Assembly (NCBI RefSeq): GCF_019097845.1
Contig: NZ_JAHRGM010000024.1
Coordinates: 434,001 to 498,000 of the forward strand
Direction: 5' to 3'
Origin: Sphingobium sp. AS12
GTDB lineage: Bacteria > Pseudomonadota > Alphaproteobacteria > Sphingomonadales > Sphingomonadaceae
Length of the DNA: 64,000 bases
Made by a program: the position numbers and the translations under genes. The notes below the pieces were generated by a model. It had not been told where the DNA came from, made no database searches, and was given only the letters and a program-made list of their open reading frames with translations. Numbering within the stretch: the first letter of the stretch is position 1; the number at the start of each line of letters is the position of its first letter. Positions 36,767 through 46,872 of the stretch are shown here, in pieces.

Positions 36767-39055
36767 GTGAACGGGCTTTCGACCATCAGTGGCGAATTTC
36801 GCCTAGCCGAACGAGAAGCGGCGTTCCAGGCCGAACGCCTGCCCGAATCGCGACGCCATGCCCGCATCCTGTTCATCCTCTCCGCGATTCTCAACACGCT
36901 CTTCCTGTTGAGCGACTGGCGCTTTGCCGGGACGTCGCATTTCTGGGTGGCGGTGCCGGCACGGCTGACGGTGATTGTCTGGTCCATCATCTGCCTGTCG
37001 CTCTGCCGCCGGATGACCAGCTTTCCGTCGGTCGAGCGCATCTGCTTCGCCTGGCAGGTGGTGACCGCCATCGGCGTGGCCTTCCTCGTCAGTTCGCGCA
37101 GTGACATCGCCATCTTCGTCCTCGTCATGCTGCCGCTGGTATTCTATCTGGTCGTTCCCACCAGTTTTCGCGGCAATGTGGGCGGCGGGCTGGGCTGCTG
37201 CATCGTCCTGCTGATCGGCTATCTTTCCCCCGCCCCGCTTTCCTCCACCATGCCCGGCATGATCCTGGCCATGCTGATGCTCCATTGCGGCATGTGGATC
37301 GCGATCGCCCGGAACAACCGGCTTCAGCGGCAGGAATGGACCGCCGGGCAGTTCGCGCAGGCAGCGCAGACGGCATTGGCGAACAGCCGCGACACGCTGG
37401 AACATATGTTCATGGCGGTGCCGCTCCCATTGCTGGTCACCCGCTATGATGGCAGCGTCCTGCGGCTCAACCGTGCAGCGATTAATGCCTATGCGGTGGG
37501 GCAGGACGTCCGGCTCGACAATGTCGAACAAACATATGTCGATCTGCCGGTACGCGACGAACTGTTCGCGATGCTCCAGCGCGGCGAGGCGGTCGACAAT
37601 TTCGAATGTCGCCTGCGCCGCGCCGACGGAGCCCTGCGCCATGCCCTCCTGTCCGCCCGCCCGATCGTGATCGACAGTGAACCTTGCTTCATGACCAGCG
37701 TGGTCGACATTACCGAACGCAAGGAGACCGAACGGCATCTGGAACGCCTGGCCATGACGGACGCGCTGACGGGCCTTGCCAATCGCGCGCATTTCATGGC
37801 TGCCGTCACGCAAGCAACAACTGCATCGAAAGACCGGGCACAACTGGCCGTGCTGCTCATTGACCTGGACGAATTCAAGCGGGTCAACGATACTGCCGGG
37901 CATGATGCAGGCGACGCGCTGTTGTGCGCGGTTGCCGGACGGTTACGTCACGCCCTGCGACCGGGCGATCTGGTTGCGCGGATGGGCGGCGATGAATTTG
38001 CCGTGCTGCTGACCCGCCTGCCCGACGCTGATGCGCTGCAGCCCATCCTGGCACGCATTGCCGATCATCTGCACGCCCCGCTCGACTATCGTGGTCGCCC
38101 TATCGAATGCCGCGTCAGCATCGGCGTTACGCTGTTCCCCGACCATGGCGAGGATGTAACGGCCCTCGTCAAACATGCCGACATCGCCCTCTATCATGCC
38201 AAGAATAATGGCCGGGGCCGTGCCATAATATTTGGGCCTGACCTGCTGGAAAGCTGGGATCGGGAAGCTGCCATGCTTGATCGGGCCCGCCATATTCTGG
38301 CGCAGGAACGCCCCTGTCCCTGGTATCAACCCAAGATTGCGCTCGATACCGGCGCGATTGTTGGGTTCGAGGCTTTGTTCCGCTGCCCGACCGATAATGG
38401 CAAGGTCATCATGCCAGCCGACATTGCCGCAGCCTTCGAACATCCCGAACTGGGGCCTGCCATCACCGGCCGGATGATAGAGGGTGTCATTGCCGACTGC
38501 GTCCGCTGGCGCGACGCCGGGCTGTCGATCGGCCATGTGGCCCTCAACGTGTCAGGCGCGGACCTGAATAATGACAATTTCGTCGATCATTTGCTGGAGC
38601 GACTGGCGCAAGCCGGCCTGCCCCCGGCGATAGTCGAGCTGGAAGTTACCGAATCGGTCTTTCTGGGCCGCAATGCTGACCATGTCGGACAGGTGCTGAA
38701 CCGGCTGAGCGAGGCTGGAGTCTCTATTGCCCTTGATGATTTCGGGACTGGCTACGCTTCCCTGTCCCACCTCAAGCAATTTCCGATCGACATCATCAAG
38801 ATCGACCAGCGCTTCGTGCGCGATCTGGAGACCGACCCGGACGACGCCGCGATCGTGCGCACGGTGCTGAACCTGGCCTATAGCCTTGGCATTCGCACGG
38901 TGGCGGAGGGGGTGGAGAACAGCCACCAGGTCGACTATCTGCGCGCGGGCGGATGCCATTATGGTCAAGGCTATCATTTCGGCGCGGCCATGCCATCCAC
39001 CGCCATAACGGAGCTGCTGGCGAAACAGGGACTTGCCCGCCCTGCCCGAAAATAG
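36767..39055 (+). CDS. Membrane PAS-GGDEF-EAL cyclic-di-GMP protein
   Basis: About 762 aa from a GTG at 36767 after GGACAGG; the frame is open back to an ATG at 36620, whose 49 extra residues look non-coding. Layout from the GTG start: five or so transmembrane helices (about 30-185), PAS (about 205-330), GGDEF with intact RMGGDEFAVLL (about 355-490), EAL with intact IVGFEALFR, DDFGTGYASL and AEGVEN (about 520-755). Both cyclase and phosphodiesterase motifs look whole, so it could make or break cyclic-di-GMP according to the sensed signal. Head-to-head with the str operon. Confidence 0.92.
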   Translation: MNGLSTISGEFRLAEREAAFQAERLPESRRHARILFILSAILNTLFLLSDWRFAGTSHFWVAVPARLTVIVWSIICLSLCRRMTSFPSVERICFAWQVVTAIGVAFLVSSRSDIAIFVLVMLPLVFYLVVPTSFRGNVGGGLGCCIVLLIGYLSPAPLSSTMPGMILAMLMLHCGMWIAIARNNRLQRQEWTAGQFAQAAQTALANSRDTLEHMFMAVPLPLLVTRYDGSVLRLNRAAINAYAVGQDVRLDNVEQTYVDLPVRDELFAMLQRGEAVDNFECRLRRADGALRHALLSARPIVIDSEPCFMTSVVDITERKETERHLERLAMTDALTGLANRAHFMAAVTQATTASKDRAQLAVLLIDLDEFKRVNDTAGHDAGDALLCAVAGRLRHALRPGDLVARMGGDEFAVLLTRLPDADALQPILARIADHLHAPLDYRGRPIECRVSIGVTLFPDHGEDVTALVKHADIALYHAKNNGRGRAIIFGPDLLESWDREAAMLDRARHILAQERPCPWYQPKIALDTGAIVGFEALFRCPTDNGKVIMPADIAAAFEHPELGPAITGRMIEGVIADCVRWRDAGLSIGHVALNVSGADLNNDNFVDHLLERLAQAGLPPAIVELEVTESVFLGRNADHVGQVLNRLSEAGVSIALDDFGTGYASLSHLKQFPIDIIKIDQRFVRDLETDPDDAAIVRTVLNLAYSLGIRTVAEGVENSHQVDYLRAGGCHYGQGYHFGAAMPSTAITELLAKQGLARPARK

Positions 39056-39208
39056 ATTGAAACAGTGCGGTTAAAAACTACCATCTGGCTGGAACAAATG
39101 ACGCAACCGTTCATTTCACCGCGCTGACGCTTCGACTCGTCACGACTCCGCAACGACGGATTCGCCTGTTCGGCAATGCTTTGCTAACGGCTCGACTCGA
39201 ATAAGAGT

Positions 39209-40402
39209 GTGGGGTCGCAATTGTCGCAAAAAGCCAAGACGGGGGCATCCGCTCTCCGCGCGCGGTTGAGCGCGCTTTGCCCTGAGCGGGAGATTTTCCT
39301 CCGCTCCGGGGGGCAGGTGAAGTTCCTGCGCGTCTCCCGCCGGGCGCAACTGACCGCTATCGCCATCGTCTCTACCGCGCTGATTGGCTGGGGCGGCGCA
39401 ACCATCTCGATGCTGGCCAACAATGCCTCGGTCGCACAGGAACGCGCGTTTCTTGCGCAGCAGGGCAAGGCCGTCGCCAGCACAGCGAACAAAGTCGCTG
39501 ACTATCGCAAATCGGTCGAGGATCTGGCGCATGATCTGGAAGCGCGCCAGGATTTCATGGACGACCTGTACAAGACGCATTTCGGTGCAGAGGATGGCAA
39601 CGCGGCGGGGGCCGATCTGGTCGGCCCGGCCAAGAATGGCGAGAAGGGCAAGCTGACCGCCAAGATCAGCATGGCCCCCGAAGCCGCGCCGCTCGTCCGC
39701 CTCGCCCAGCGGCAGCGCCAGTTCGCGATGATGCTGACTGGCGCGGTCGAACGGCGCGCCGACAAGGCCGCTGCCGCGATCCGCAGCTTTGGCCTGAACC
39801 CCGACAGCCTGACCCGCAGCGCCGCCCGCGCCCAGGGTGGTCCCTTCGTCCCGTGGAAGGGCGACAAGGGCGCGATGACCGGTGAGCTTGAAGAGCTGGC
39901 AAGCGCGCTCAACCGGATGGAATTGCTGGAACGCAGCCTGCTCGCGATTCCCTCAGGCCAGCCGACCACGGCGCCGATGCAAACCAGTTCCTATGGCTAT
40001 CGCCGCGATCCCTTTAACGGCCATGCCGCCTTCCATGCCGGAATCGACTTTCCCGGCCGCTTTGGGCAGCCGATCAACGCCGCCGCCGGTGGCAAGATCA
40101 GCTTTGTCGGCCAGCGCCAGGGCTATGGCAATGTCGTCGAGGTGGAACATGGCAATGGTCTGATGACCCGCTACGCACACCTCTCCGGTTTTGCCAGCCG
40201 CGTCGGCCAGACGGTCGCGCGGGGCGATACCATCGGTCGCATGGGATCGACCGGCCGTTCGACCGGCACCCATCTGCATTTCGAGGTCCGGCTGAACGGC
40301 CAGGCCATCAACCCGCGCCGTTTTCTGGAGGCCCGCCAAGATGTTCTCCAAGTCCAGCAAATCGCCAAAGCGCGTTTCGCCGATGTCGGCAACCGGGGCT
40401 AA
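39209..40402 (+). CDS. Membrane-anchored M23 family peptidoglycan endopeptidase
   Basis: 397 aa from GTG at 39209. One N-terminal transmembrane helix (about 53-75: AQLTAIAIVSTALIGWGGA), a long coiled region (about 80-230), and a C-terminal M23 (LytM) domain with the zinc ligands in HAGIDFPG and GTHLHFEV. Such enzymes cut peptide cross-links of the cell wall. Its last 62 bp overlap the start of a bactofilin gene, matching the known link in which a bactofilin positions an M23 hydrolase to shape the cell. Confidence 0.9.
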   Translation: MGSQLSQKAKTGASALRARLSALCPEREIFLRSGGQVKFLRVSRRAQLTAIAIVSTALIGWGGATISMLANNASVAQERAFLAQQGKAVASTANKVADYRKSVEDLAHDLEARQDFMDDLYKTHFGAEDGNAAGADLVGPAKNGEKGKLTAKISMAPEAAPLVRLAQRQRQFAMMLTGAVERRADKAAAAIRSFGLNPDSLTRSAARAQGGPFVPWKGDKGAMTGELEELASALNRMELLERSLLAIPSGQPTTAPMQTSSYGYRRDPFNGHAAFHAGIDFPGRFGQPINAAAGGKISFVGQRQGYGNVVEVEHGNGLMTRYAHLSGFASRVGQTVARGDTIGRMGSTGRSTGTHLHFEVRLNGQAINPRRFLEARQDVLQVQQIAKARFADVGNRG

Positions 40403-40763
40403 AAATACCCCCTTCTCGCTGATCGGCAGCGACGTAACGATCAGCGGCAACCTGACCGCATCGGTCGACCTGCATGTCGATGGCGCGGTTGAGGGCGACA
40501 TCAGCTGCGCCGCGCTCGTGCAGGGACCAGACAGCCGGATCGTCGGCCATGTCACCGCGCAGAGCGCGCGCCTTGCGGGACTGGTCGACGGGTCGATCAC
40601 CGCGCAGGAACTGGTGGTCGAAAGCACCGCGCGGATTACCGGCGACGTGCGCTATGAACGGATCACGATCGAACCGGGCAGCCGCATCGAAGGGCATTTC
40701 GCGCATAAGGACCATGGCGCGGCCCCGGAACTCAAGCTGATCGCTGGTGACGGCGCGGCCTGA
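40341..40763 (+). CDS. Bactofilin family cytoskeletal protein
   Basis: 140 aa. NTPFSLIGSDVTISGNLTASVDLHVDGAVEGDI begins the typical bactofilin beta-helix core, and RITGDVRYERITIEPGSRIEGHF ends it. Bactofilins form filaments without nucleotide and localise envelope enzymes. It starts within the M23 gene (62-bp overlap, other frame), so the two are translationally coupled. Short flexible ends on both sides of the core. Confidence 0.94.
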   Translation: MFSKSSKSPKRVSPMSATGAKNTPFSLIGSDVTISGNLTASVDLHVDGAVEGDISCAALVQGPDSRIVGHVTAQSARLAGLVDGSITAQELVVESTARITGDVRYERITIEPGSRIEGHFAHKDHGAAPELKLIAGDGAA

Positions 40764-40853
40764 CCGGCCGCCTCTCCTAACCACATTTGTCACTGGATGC
40801 GGCCGCGCAGCCACGATACCCGTCCCCCGTCACCGATATGGGGAGACGACAGC

Positions 40854-40964
40854 ATGGACACGCCCGATTATTGGCCAGACATACGCCGTTTCCTGATCGG
40901 TTTCGCGATCGGCGGCATCGCCATCGGTCTGTTCACGCTGATCAGCATTCAGCCGATTCCCTGA
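40854..40964 (+). CDS. 36-aa single-pass membrane protein
   Basis: A small frame from ATG at 40854 with GGGAG eight bases ahead. It begins MDTPDYWPDIRRFLIGF and continues as one hydrophobic helix with a GGIAIG core, ending QPIP. The good ribosome site and sensible topology suggest it is expressed. It lies 90 bp after the bactofilin gene and could be cotranscribed. Function unknown. Confidence 0.5.
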   Translation: MDTPDYWPDIRRFLIGFAIGGIAIGLFTLISIQPIP

Positions 40965-40968
40965 CCGG

Positions 40969-41337
40969 TCAGCCTGTCAGCCAATAAAGGCAGGCACCCA
41001 GTCCGACCGCCCACAGCACCAGCACGATAATGACCCCGGCACGGCTGGATGGCCGCTCCGCGCTCTCCGCCGCCTCTGCCCGATAGCGCGCCATCAGCAA
41101 AGGCGGGATGGACCGCACCGCCAGCATAATGCCCAGCGGCACGATCAGCAGATCATCGAGCAGACCCAGCACCGGTATGAAATCGGGAATCAGATCGATC
41201 GGACTGAGCGCATAAGCGGCCACCAGCAGCGCGATCAGACGCGCGAACCATGGTGTGTCGGCACTGCGCGCCGCGATCCAAAGCGCCACGACCTCGCGTT
41301 TCAGCCGCTTTGCCCAGGCTTTGAGCGCGGCCAGCAT
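40969..41337 (-). CDS. YkvA family (DUF1232) membrane protein
   Basis: 122 aa. AYALSPIDLIPDFIPVLGLLDDLLIVPLGI is the YkvA/DUF1232 hallmark, followed by a C-terminal transmembrane helix. Role unknown in the family. It shares the strand with comM and begins 8 bp after comM ends, probably one transcript. Confidence 0.9.
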   Translation of the reverse strand: MLAALKAWAKRLKREVVALWIAARSADTPWFARLIALLVAAYALSPIDLIPDFIPVLGLLDDLLIVPLGIMLAVRSIPPLLMARYRAEAAESAERPSSRAGVIIVLVLWAVGLGACLYWLTG

Positions 41338-41344
41338 CCTGGCC

Positions 41345-42853
41345 TCAATTCACTGGCGCGCGACGGCGATAGCTGAGCGCTTCGGCGATATGGACGCGCC
41401 CGACCTTCTCCGCCCCGGCCAGATCGGCAATCGTCCGGGCGACCCGCAGCACGCGGGTATAGCCGCGCGCTGACAGCTTCATTGCGGCGGCGGCCTGCGC
41501 CAGCAATTGTCGGCCCGCCTCGTCGGGTCCGGCGACGTCCTCCAGCGCTTCGCCATCGACTTCAGCATTGGTGCGCACTTTGCTGTCGGCATAGCGCGCC
41601 GTCTGGACCGCGCGGGCCGCCGCGACGCGAGCGGCAACCTCGGATGATCCTTCGGCGGGCGGTGGCAGCACCAGATCGGCGGCGGTCACCGCCTGCACCT
41701 CGACATGCAGGTCAATCCGGTCGAGCAGCGGCCCGGACACCTTCGCCTGATAGTCCGCCGCACAGCGCGGCGCGCGTGAGCAAGCCAGCGCCGGATCGCC
41801 CAGATGCCCGCAGCGGCAGGGATTCATCGCGGCAATCAACTGCACCCGCGCCGGGAAGGTGACATGAGCATTGGCGCGGGCGACCGTCACCTCGCCCGTC
41901 TCCAGCGGCTGGCGCAGCGAATCCAGCACGGCACGCTGAAACTCCGGCAGTTCGTCTAGAAAAAGCACGCCCAGATGCGCCATGCTGACCTCGCCCGGCC
42001 GCACCCGCAACCCGCCGCCGACCAAAGCCGCCATCGACGCGCTGTGATGGGGGTTGCGGAAGGGCCGGGCGCGGCTGATGCATCCACCCTCCAGCGTCCC
42101 GGCGACGCTCGCCACCATCGATGTTTCCAGCGCTTCGCCGGGCGTCAGTTCGGGCAATATGCCCGGAACACAACTCGCCATCAGTGACTTGCCAGCACCC
42201 GGCGGCCCGACCATCAGCAGATTATGCCCGCCCGCCGCCGCAATCTCGATCGCGCGCTTGGCGGTCTCCTGCCCCTTGACCTGTTTCAGGTCGGCGGTGC
42301 GCACGGGCGCTTCAACCGCGCCCGGTTGCGGCGGCGAGAGAGCCGACGTCCCTTTGAAGTGGTTGAGGAGGCTGAGCAGATCGGGCGCGGCGACCACCTC
42401 CACCTGCCCCGCCCAGGCGGCTTCGGCCCCCTGCGCGACCGGGCAGACCAGCCCCATATCCTGCTCGCTCGCGTGAAGCGCGGCCAGCAACACGCCGGGC
42501 GACGGCGCTGTGCGCCCGTCCAGCCCCAGTTCGCCGACGACGACATAGCCCGACAGCGTCTCGGCATCGATCACCCCCATCGCGCCCAACAACGCGAGCG
42601 CGATCGGCAGGTCATAATGCGACCCTTCCTTGGGCAGATCAGCAGGCGATAAATTGACCGTGATACGCTTGGGCGGCAGCGACAGGCCGATGGCGGCGAT
42701 CGCGTTGCGCACCCGCTCACGGCTTTCGGCCACCGCCTTGTCCGGCAGGCCGACGACGATGAAATTGGGCAGGCCGGGGACCAGTTGGCACTGCACCTCG
42801 ACGCCTCGCGCCTCCAGACCCAAATAAGCGACCGTCGATACCGTTGCGACCAA
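41345..42853 (-). CDS. comM: Mg-chelatase-like AAA ATPase ComM/YifB
   Basis: 502 aa. N-terminal part VSTVAYLGLEARGVEVQCQL and LPNFIVVGLPDKAVAESRERVRNA; AAA core with Walker A GPPGAGKSLMAS and Walker B LFLDELPEF; C-terminal LSARGYTRVLRVARTIADL. ComM drives branch migration at Holliday junctions and D-loops, helping integrate transforming DNA. Full length. Confidence 0.95.
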   Translation of the reverse strand: MVATVSTVAYLGLEARGVEVQCQLVPGLPNFIVVGLPDKAVAESRERVRNAIAAIGLSLPPKRITVNLSPADLPKEGSHYDLPIALALLGAMGVIDAETLSGYVVVGELGLDGRTAPSPGVLLAALHASEQDMGLVCPVAQGAEAAWAGQVEVVAAPDLLSLLNHFKGTSALSPPQPGAVEAPVRTADLKQVKGQETAKRAIEIAAAGGHNLLMVGPPGAGKSLMASCVPGILPELTPGEALETSMVASVAGTLEGGCISRARPFRNPHHSASMAALVGGGLRVRPGEVSMAHLGVLFLDELPEFQRAVLDSLRQPLETGEVTVARANAHVTFPARVQLIAAMNPCRCGHLGDPALACSRAPRCAADYQAKVSGPLLDRIDLHVEVQAVTAADLVLPPPAEGSSEVAARVAAARAVQTARYADSKVRTNAEVDGEALEDVAGPDEAGRQLLAQAAAAMKLSARGYTRVLRVARTIADLAGAEKVGRVHIAEALSYRRRAPVN

Positions 42854-42894
42854 GTGACCCCCGCTTCTTCCCGCTATGCGTCAGCCATCCGGCT

Positions 42895-43599
42895 TTATTT
42901 GTCGATCGGCGCGCCCGTCCGGTCCCGCGTCGGTTCATCGGGTCGCCCCTTGAACCCCTGCGCCACAACATACCATTCCACGCTGCCCTTGCGGCTGGCG
43001 GGAGGTTTGGCATGTTTGATCGTCGTGAAATTCTTTTTGAGCAGGACCAGTAATTCGCCGTCGGTCCCGCCCGCAAAAACCTTGGCAACGAAGGTGCCGC
43101 CCTTGCGCAGATTTTCGACGGCGAACCAGGCCGCCGCTTCGACCAGACCCATGGTACGCAGATGGTCGGTCTGGGCATGGCCGACCGTGTTGGCCGCCAT
43201 GTCGGAAATCACCAGATCCGGCGCGTCGCCCAGCGCATCGCGCAGCAGCTGCGGTGCCTTGTCATCCATGAAGTCCATTTCGAACAGGGTAACGCCGCCG
43301 ATCGGATCGACCGGCAACAGATCGATGCCGACCACTGCCGCTTTGGGTGCCAGCTTGCGCACCACCTGCGACCAGCCACCCGGCGCGACACCCAGATCGA
43401 CAACCGCGCGCGACCCCTTCACGAAATGGAATTTCTCGTCCAGCTCGATCAGCTTGAATGCGGCGCGGCTGCGCCAGCCTTCGGCCTTGGCCTTATGGAC
43501 ATAGGGGTCGTTCAGATGGCGTTCGAGCCAGCGTACCGACTGCGCCGTGCGGCCCTTCGCGCTCTTGACCCGCACCCTGCCAGCACCAGATCCTCTCAT
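42895..43599 (-). CDS. rlmE: 23S rRNA 2'-O-ribose methyltransferase RlmE (FtsJ)
   Basis: 234 aa. RSRAAFKLIELDEKFHFVKG, VDLGVAPGGWSQVV (SAM site), MDFMD and KVFAGG with the K-D-K-E pattern. It methylates U2552 of 23S rRNA in the A loop, a late 50S assembly step. An extended basic N-terminus (about 20 residues) precedes the core. Beside the Ppx/GppA gene, 10 bp apart. Confidence 0.95.
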   Translation of the reverse strand: MRGSGAGRVRVKSAKGRTAQSVRWLERHLNDPYVHKAKAEGWRSRAAFKLIELDEKFHFVKGSRAVVDLGVAPGGWSQVVRKLAPKAAVVGIDLLPVDPIGGVTLFEMDFMDDKAPQLLRDALGDAPDLVISDMAANTVGHAQTDHLRTMGLVEAAAWFAVENLRKGGTFVAKVFAGGTDGELLVLLKKNFTTIKHAKPPASRKGSVEWYVVAQGFKGRPDEPTRDRTGAPIDK

Positions 43600-43609
43600 A
43601 TGGCGCCTC

Positions 43610-44731
43610 TCACATCATTCTCCCGTCGCGGTCCATCAGACCACGCAATATGCCCTCGCGAATGCCGCGGTCCGCAACACCCAGTCGCTCCGCCGGCCAG
43701 ATGTCGAGGATCGATTCCAGTATCGCGCAGCCCGCCACCACCAAGTCAGCCCGTTCCGTGCCGATGCAGGGCAGTTTCTGCCGTTCGCCCAGCGCCATGG
43801 CCGACAGCCGCTCCGAAATGGACCGCATGGATGCGCATGGCACGATCAGCCCGTCAATCGCCTGCCGGTCATACCGTGGCAGGTTGAGGTGCAGGCTGGC
43901 GAGCGTCGTCACCGTGCCCGACGTACCCAGCAGTCGTATATCCTGCGCGCCCTGCGGCAGGCGGCGGGCGAGTGGCGAGAAGGCTTCGCTGACCCGTGCG
44001 CGCATCCGGTCATAGGCGGCCAGTCGCGCATCGGCATCGTCATGCTCGAATGCCTCGCTCTCGGTCAGCGACACGACGCCCCAGGGCGCGCTCACCCAGT
44101 CGACGATGCGCGGAGCGCCCGATGACCCCTTTGAATCGACCAGTACCAGTTCGGTCGATCCACCACCAATATCGAAGATCAAAGCCGGTCCGTTGCCCGG
44201 TTCCAGCAAAGCGTGACAACCCAGCACCGCCAGCCGCGCTTCTTCCTCCGCACTGATAATGTCGAGCGCGATGCCGGTTTCGCGATAGACGCGCTGGATG
44301 AATTCCGCGCCGTTGGTGGCGCGACGACAGGCTTCGGTCGCGACCGACCGCGCCAGCGTGACATGGCGGCGGCGCAGCTTGTCGGCGCAGACGGACAGAG
44401 CCGCGATCGCCCGGTCGATCGCCGCATCACTGATCCGGCCGGTCGATGCCAGCCCCTCGCCCAGCCGTACGATCCGCGAAAAGGCATCGACCACTATGAA
44501 GCCGTCAGCCGACGGCTTGGCGATCAGCAGGCGACAATTATTGGTGCCAAGGTCGATCGCGGCATAGGATCGCCGTTCGCGCGCGCCATAAGGCGCAATG
44601 CCCCGCTGCGTCGACGGGGGAGGAATGGCCGCAGCCTTGCTCCCATCGCCCGGACCGGAAGGGGCGCGCTTGCCCGCATAACGGCCGGCCGGGCCGGAAC
44701 TCTGCGGCGATGGGCGGCTCTGCTGCACCAT
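43610..44731 (-). CDS. Ppx/GppA phosphatase family protein
   Basis: 373 aa from ATG at 44731 (MVQQSRPS); the frame opens earlier at 44842. Actin-like ATPase fold: YAAIDLGTNNCRLLIAKP, ALIFDIGGGSTELVLVD, RLLGTSGTVTTLASLH. Members hydrolyse polyphosphate or pppGpp; sequence alone cannot separate the two. A 55-residue Pro/Ser/Gly-rich head precedes the domain. Upstream of rlmE. Confidence 0.92.
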   Translation of the reverse strand: MVQQSRPSPQSSGPAGRYAGKRAPSGPGDGSKAAAIPPPSTQRGIAPYGARERRSYAAIDLGTNNCRLLIAKPSADGFIVVDAFSRIVRLGEGLASTGRISDAAIDRAIAALSVCADKLRRRHVTLARSVATEACRRATNGAEFIQRVYRETGIALDIISAEEEARLAVLGCHALLEPGNGPALIFDIGGGSTELVLVDSKGSSGAPRIVDWVSAPWGVVSLTESEAFEHDDADARLAAYDRMRARVSEAFSPLARRLPQGAQDIRLLGTSGTVTTLASLHLNLPRYDRQAIDGLIVPCASMRSISERLSAMALGERQKLPCIGTERADLVVAGCAILESILDIWPAERLGVADRGIREGILRGLMDRDGRMM

Positions 44732-44945
44732 GCCGTAACTCGCTTCACATATCGCCAGCCCCAAAGCGGGACCGGAACTTGGGAACCTGCTTAAGCAGAT
44801 AAGCGCCAATGCGCAAGGCGCGCGCCCCGACCGACGATCCAAATCGGGAGCCGCGCTGCGGAGCGACCTTTTTCCTGGCCCCTCCCCTTCATCTTCTCGC
44901 CCGCCTGTTCTATGGCCACACTCCTATTGCCAAGAGGAAGCCGAT

Positions 44946-45812
44946 TTGATCCTGGACCTTGCCGCTGCCGCTTCGGGTGCGATCCGTTTTGACGATCTGG
45001 GCGTCGGCCCGGTGGCGCTCGACCTCGGCTTCTTCACGCTGAAATGGTACAGCCTCGCCTATCTGGCCGGCATATTGATCGGCTACTGGTATCTGCTCAA
45101 GCTGATCGCCCAACCCGGATCACCGATGGGTCGCCGCCATGCCGACGACATGATCTTCTATGCGACGCTCGGCATCATCATCGGCGGGCGGCTGGCCTAT
45201 GTCATCTTCTACCAGCCCGAAATATTGAACAGTCCGCTAGATATCTTCAAGCTGTGGAATGGCGGCATGTCCTTCCATGGCGGCGCAGCGGGCGTGTCGC
45301 TCGGCATCCTCTATATGGCGCGCAAGGAGAAGCTCAGCTGGCTGCGCATCCATGATTATGTCGCCTGCACCGTCCCCTTCGGCCTGTTCTTCGGTCGCCT
45401 CGCCAATTTCGTGAATGGCGAATTGTGGGGCAAGGAAACCGATGTGCCGTGGGGCATCATCTTCCCGACCGGTGGCCCGTTCGCGCGGCATCCCAGCCAA
45501 CTCTATGAAGCCGCGCTGGAAGGGATCTTTCTGTTCGCCATCCTGGCCTTCGCCTTCTGGCGCACCCGCGCCCGTTATCAGCCGGGTATGCTCGTGGGTC
45601 TCTTCCTGCTGGGCTATGGCGTGTTTCGCTTCGGCGTAGAATATGTGCGAGAGGCGGACGCGCAACTGATGGAGTTCGCCGCCCGCACCGGCCTGCATAT
45701 GGGCCAATGGCTGTGCGTGCCGATGATCCTGGGCGGCCTCTACCTGATCGCAACGTCGAAGGGGCGTCGCGTGCGGGTGGAACCGATCGCCGGAAGCGCG
45801 AGTGTCAGCTGA
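44946..45812 (+). CDS. lgt: Prolipoprotein diacylglyceryl transferase
   Basis: 288 aa from a TTG at 44946 preceded by AAGAGGAAG. Lgt adds diacylglycerol from phosphatidylglycerol to the lipobox Cys. Signature [28 protein letters not shown]-like [24 protein letters not shown], and seven membrane helices. Its end overlaps the next gene by 11 bp. Confidence 0.96.
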   Translation: MILDLAAAASGAIRFDDLGVGPVALDLGFFTLKWYSLAYLAGILIGYWYLLKLIAQPGSPMGRRHADDMIFYATLGIIIGGRLAYVIFYQPEILNSPLDIFKLWNGGMSFHGGAAGVSLGILYMARKEKLSWLRIHDYVACTVPFGLFFGRLANFVNGELWGKETDVPWGIIFPTGGPFARHPSQLYEAALEGIFLFAILAFAFWRTRARYQPGMLVGLFLLGYGVFRFGVEYVREADAQLMEFAARTGLHMGQWLCVPMILGGLYLIATSKGRRVRVEPIAGSASVS

Positions 45813-46866
45813 ACCGCTGAGCCTCGCCGAACGGCTCTCGCGCCAGATCGCGGCGGGTGGGCCGATCTCGGTTGCCCATTATATGGCTGAGGCAAACCAG
45901 CATTATTACGCCACCCGCGACCCGCTGGGCGCGGGTGGCGACTTTACCACCGCGCCGGAAATCAGCCAGATGTTCGGCGAACTGGTGGGGCTGTGCCTGG
46001 CGGACATTTGGATGCGGTCGGGCCGGAGGCGGGGGCCGCTTTATGCGGAACTGGGGCCGGGACGCGGGACGCTGGCGGCTGACGCGCTGCGCGCGATGGA
46101 AAGCGCCGCGCTCGCGCCGCGCGTGCATTTTGTCGAGACCAGCCCCACGCTGCGCGAACGGCAGCGTGCGCTGCTCCCTCATGTCACCCATCATGACAAT
46201 ATCGACAGCCTGCCCGATGAAGGACCGTTGCTGATCGTCGCCAATGAATTTTTCGACGCGCTGCCGGTGCGCCAGTGCATCCGCGTTGGCGAGGAATGGC
46301 GTGAACGGGTCGTCATCCGGCGGGAACAGGAAGGGCGCTTCATGGCCGTTCCCGGCTATCGCCGCATCGAATCGGGCCTGCCGCCCATCGCCACGCAAGC
46401 GCAGGACGGGGCGATCATCGAGACGCCGATCGTGGGTGCGGGCATCGCCTATGCACTGGCGCAGCGGATCGCCAAACAGGGCGGCGCGGCGATCATAATC
46501 GACTATGGCTATGCCGGGCCGCTGCTGGGCGACACGCTGCAAGCGGTCAAGGCCCATACCTTTGCAGACCCCTTTGCCGATCCGGGCGAAGTCGATCTGA
46601 CTACTCATGTCGATTTCACCATGATCGGCAATATGGCGCGACAGGCGGGGCTGCGTGTGTCGGGGCCGGTCGATCAGGGGGCGTATCTGCGCGAACTGGG
46701 CATCGACGCCCGCGCCGATCAGCTGGCCCGCACCAGCCCGGCCCGCGCCGCCGAAGTGGAGGCTACCCGCGCCCGGCTGACCGATGCCCACGCCATGGGC
46801 AGCCTGTTCAAGGCGATGGCCTGGGTCCATCCCGACTGGGCCGATCCGGCAGGCTTTGGCGACTGA
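45802..46866 (+). CDS. MidA/NDUFAF7-like SAM-dependent methyltransferase
   Basis: 354 aa from GTG at 45802, overlapping lgt by 11 bp. [60 protein letters not shown] (SAM loop) and [11 protein letters not shown] are the DUF185/MidA pattern. The mitochondrial homologue methylates an Arg of complex I subunit NDUFS2; a bacterial role in complex I is likely but not shown here. Confidence 0.92.
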   Translation: MSAEPLSLAERLSRQIAAGGPISVAHYMAEANQHYYATRDPLGAGGDFTTAPEISQMFGELVGLCLADIWMRSGRRRGPLYAELGPGRGTLAADALRAMESAALAPRVHFVETSPTLRERQRALLPHVTHHDNIDSLPDEGPLLIVANEFFDALPVRQCIRVGEEWRERVVIRREQEGRFMAVPGYRRIESGLPPIATQAQDGAIIETPIVGAGIAYALAQRIAKQGGAAIIIDYGYAGPLLGDTLQAVKAHTFADPFADPGEVDLTTHVDFTMIGNMARQAGLRVSGPVDQGAYLRELGIDARADQLARTSPARAAEVEATRARLTDAHAMGSLFKAMAWVHPDWADPAGFGD

Positions 46867-46872
46867 TCGCCC

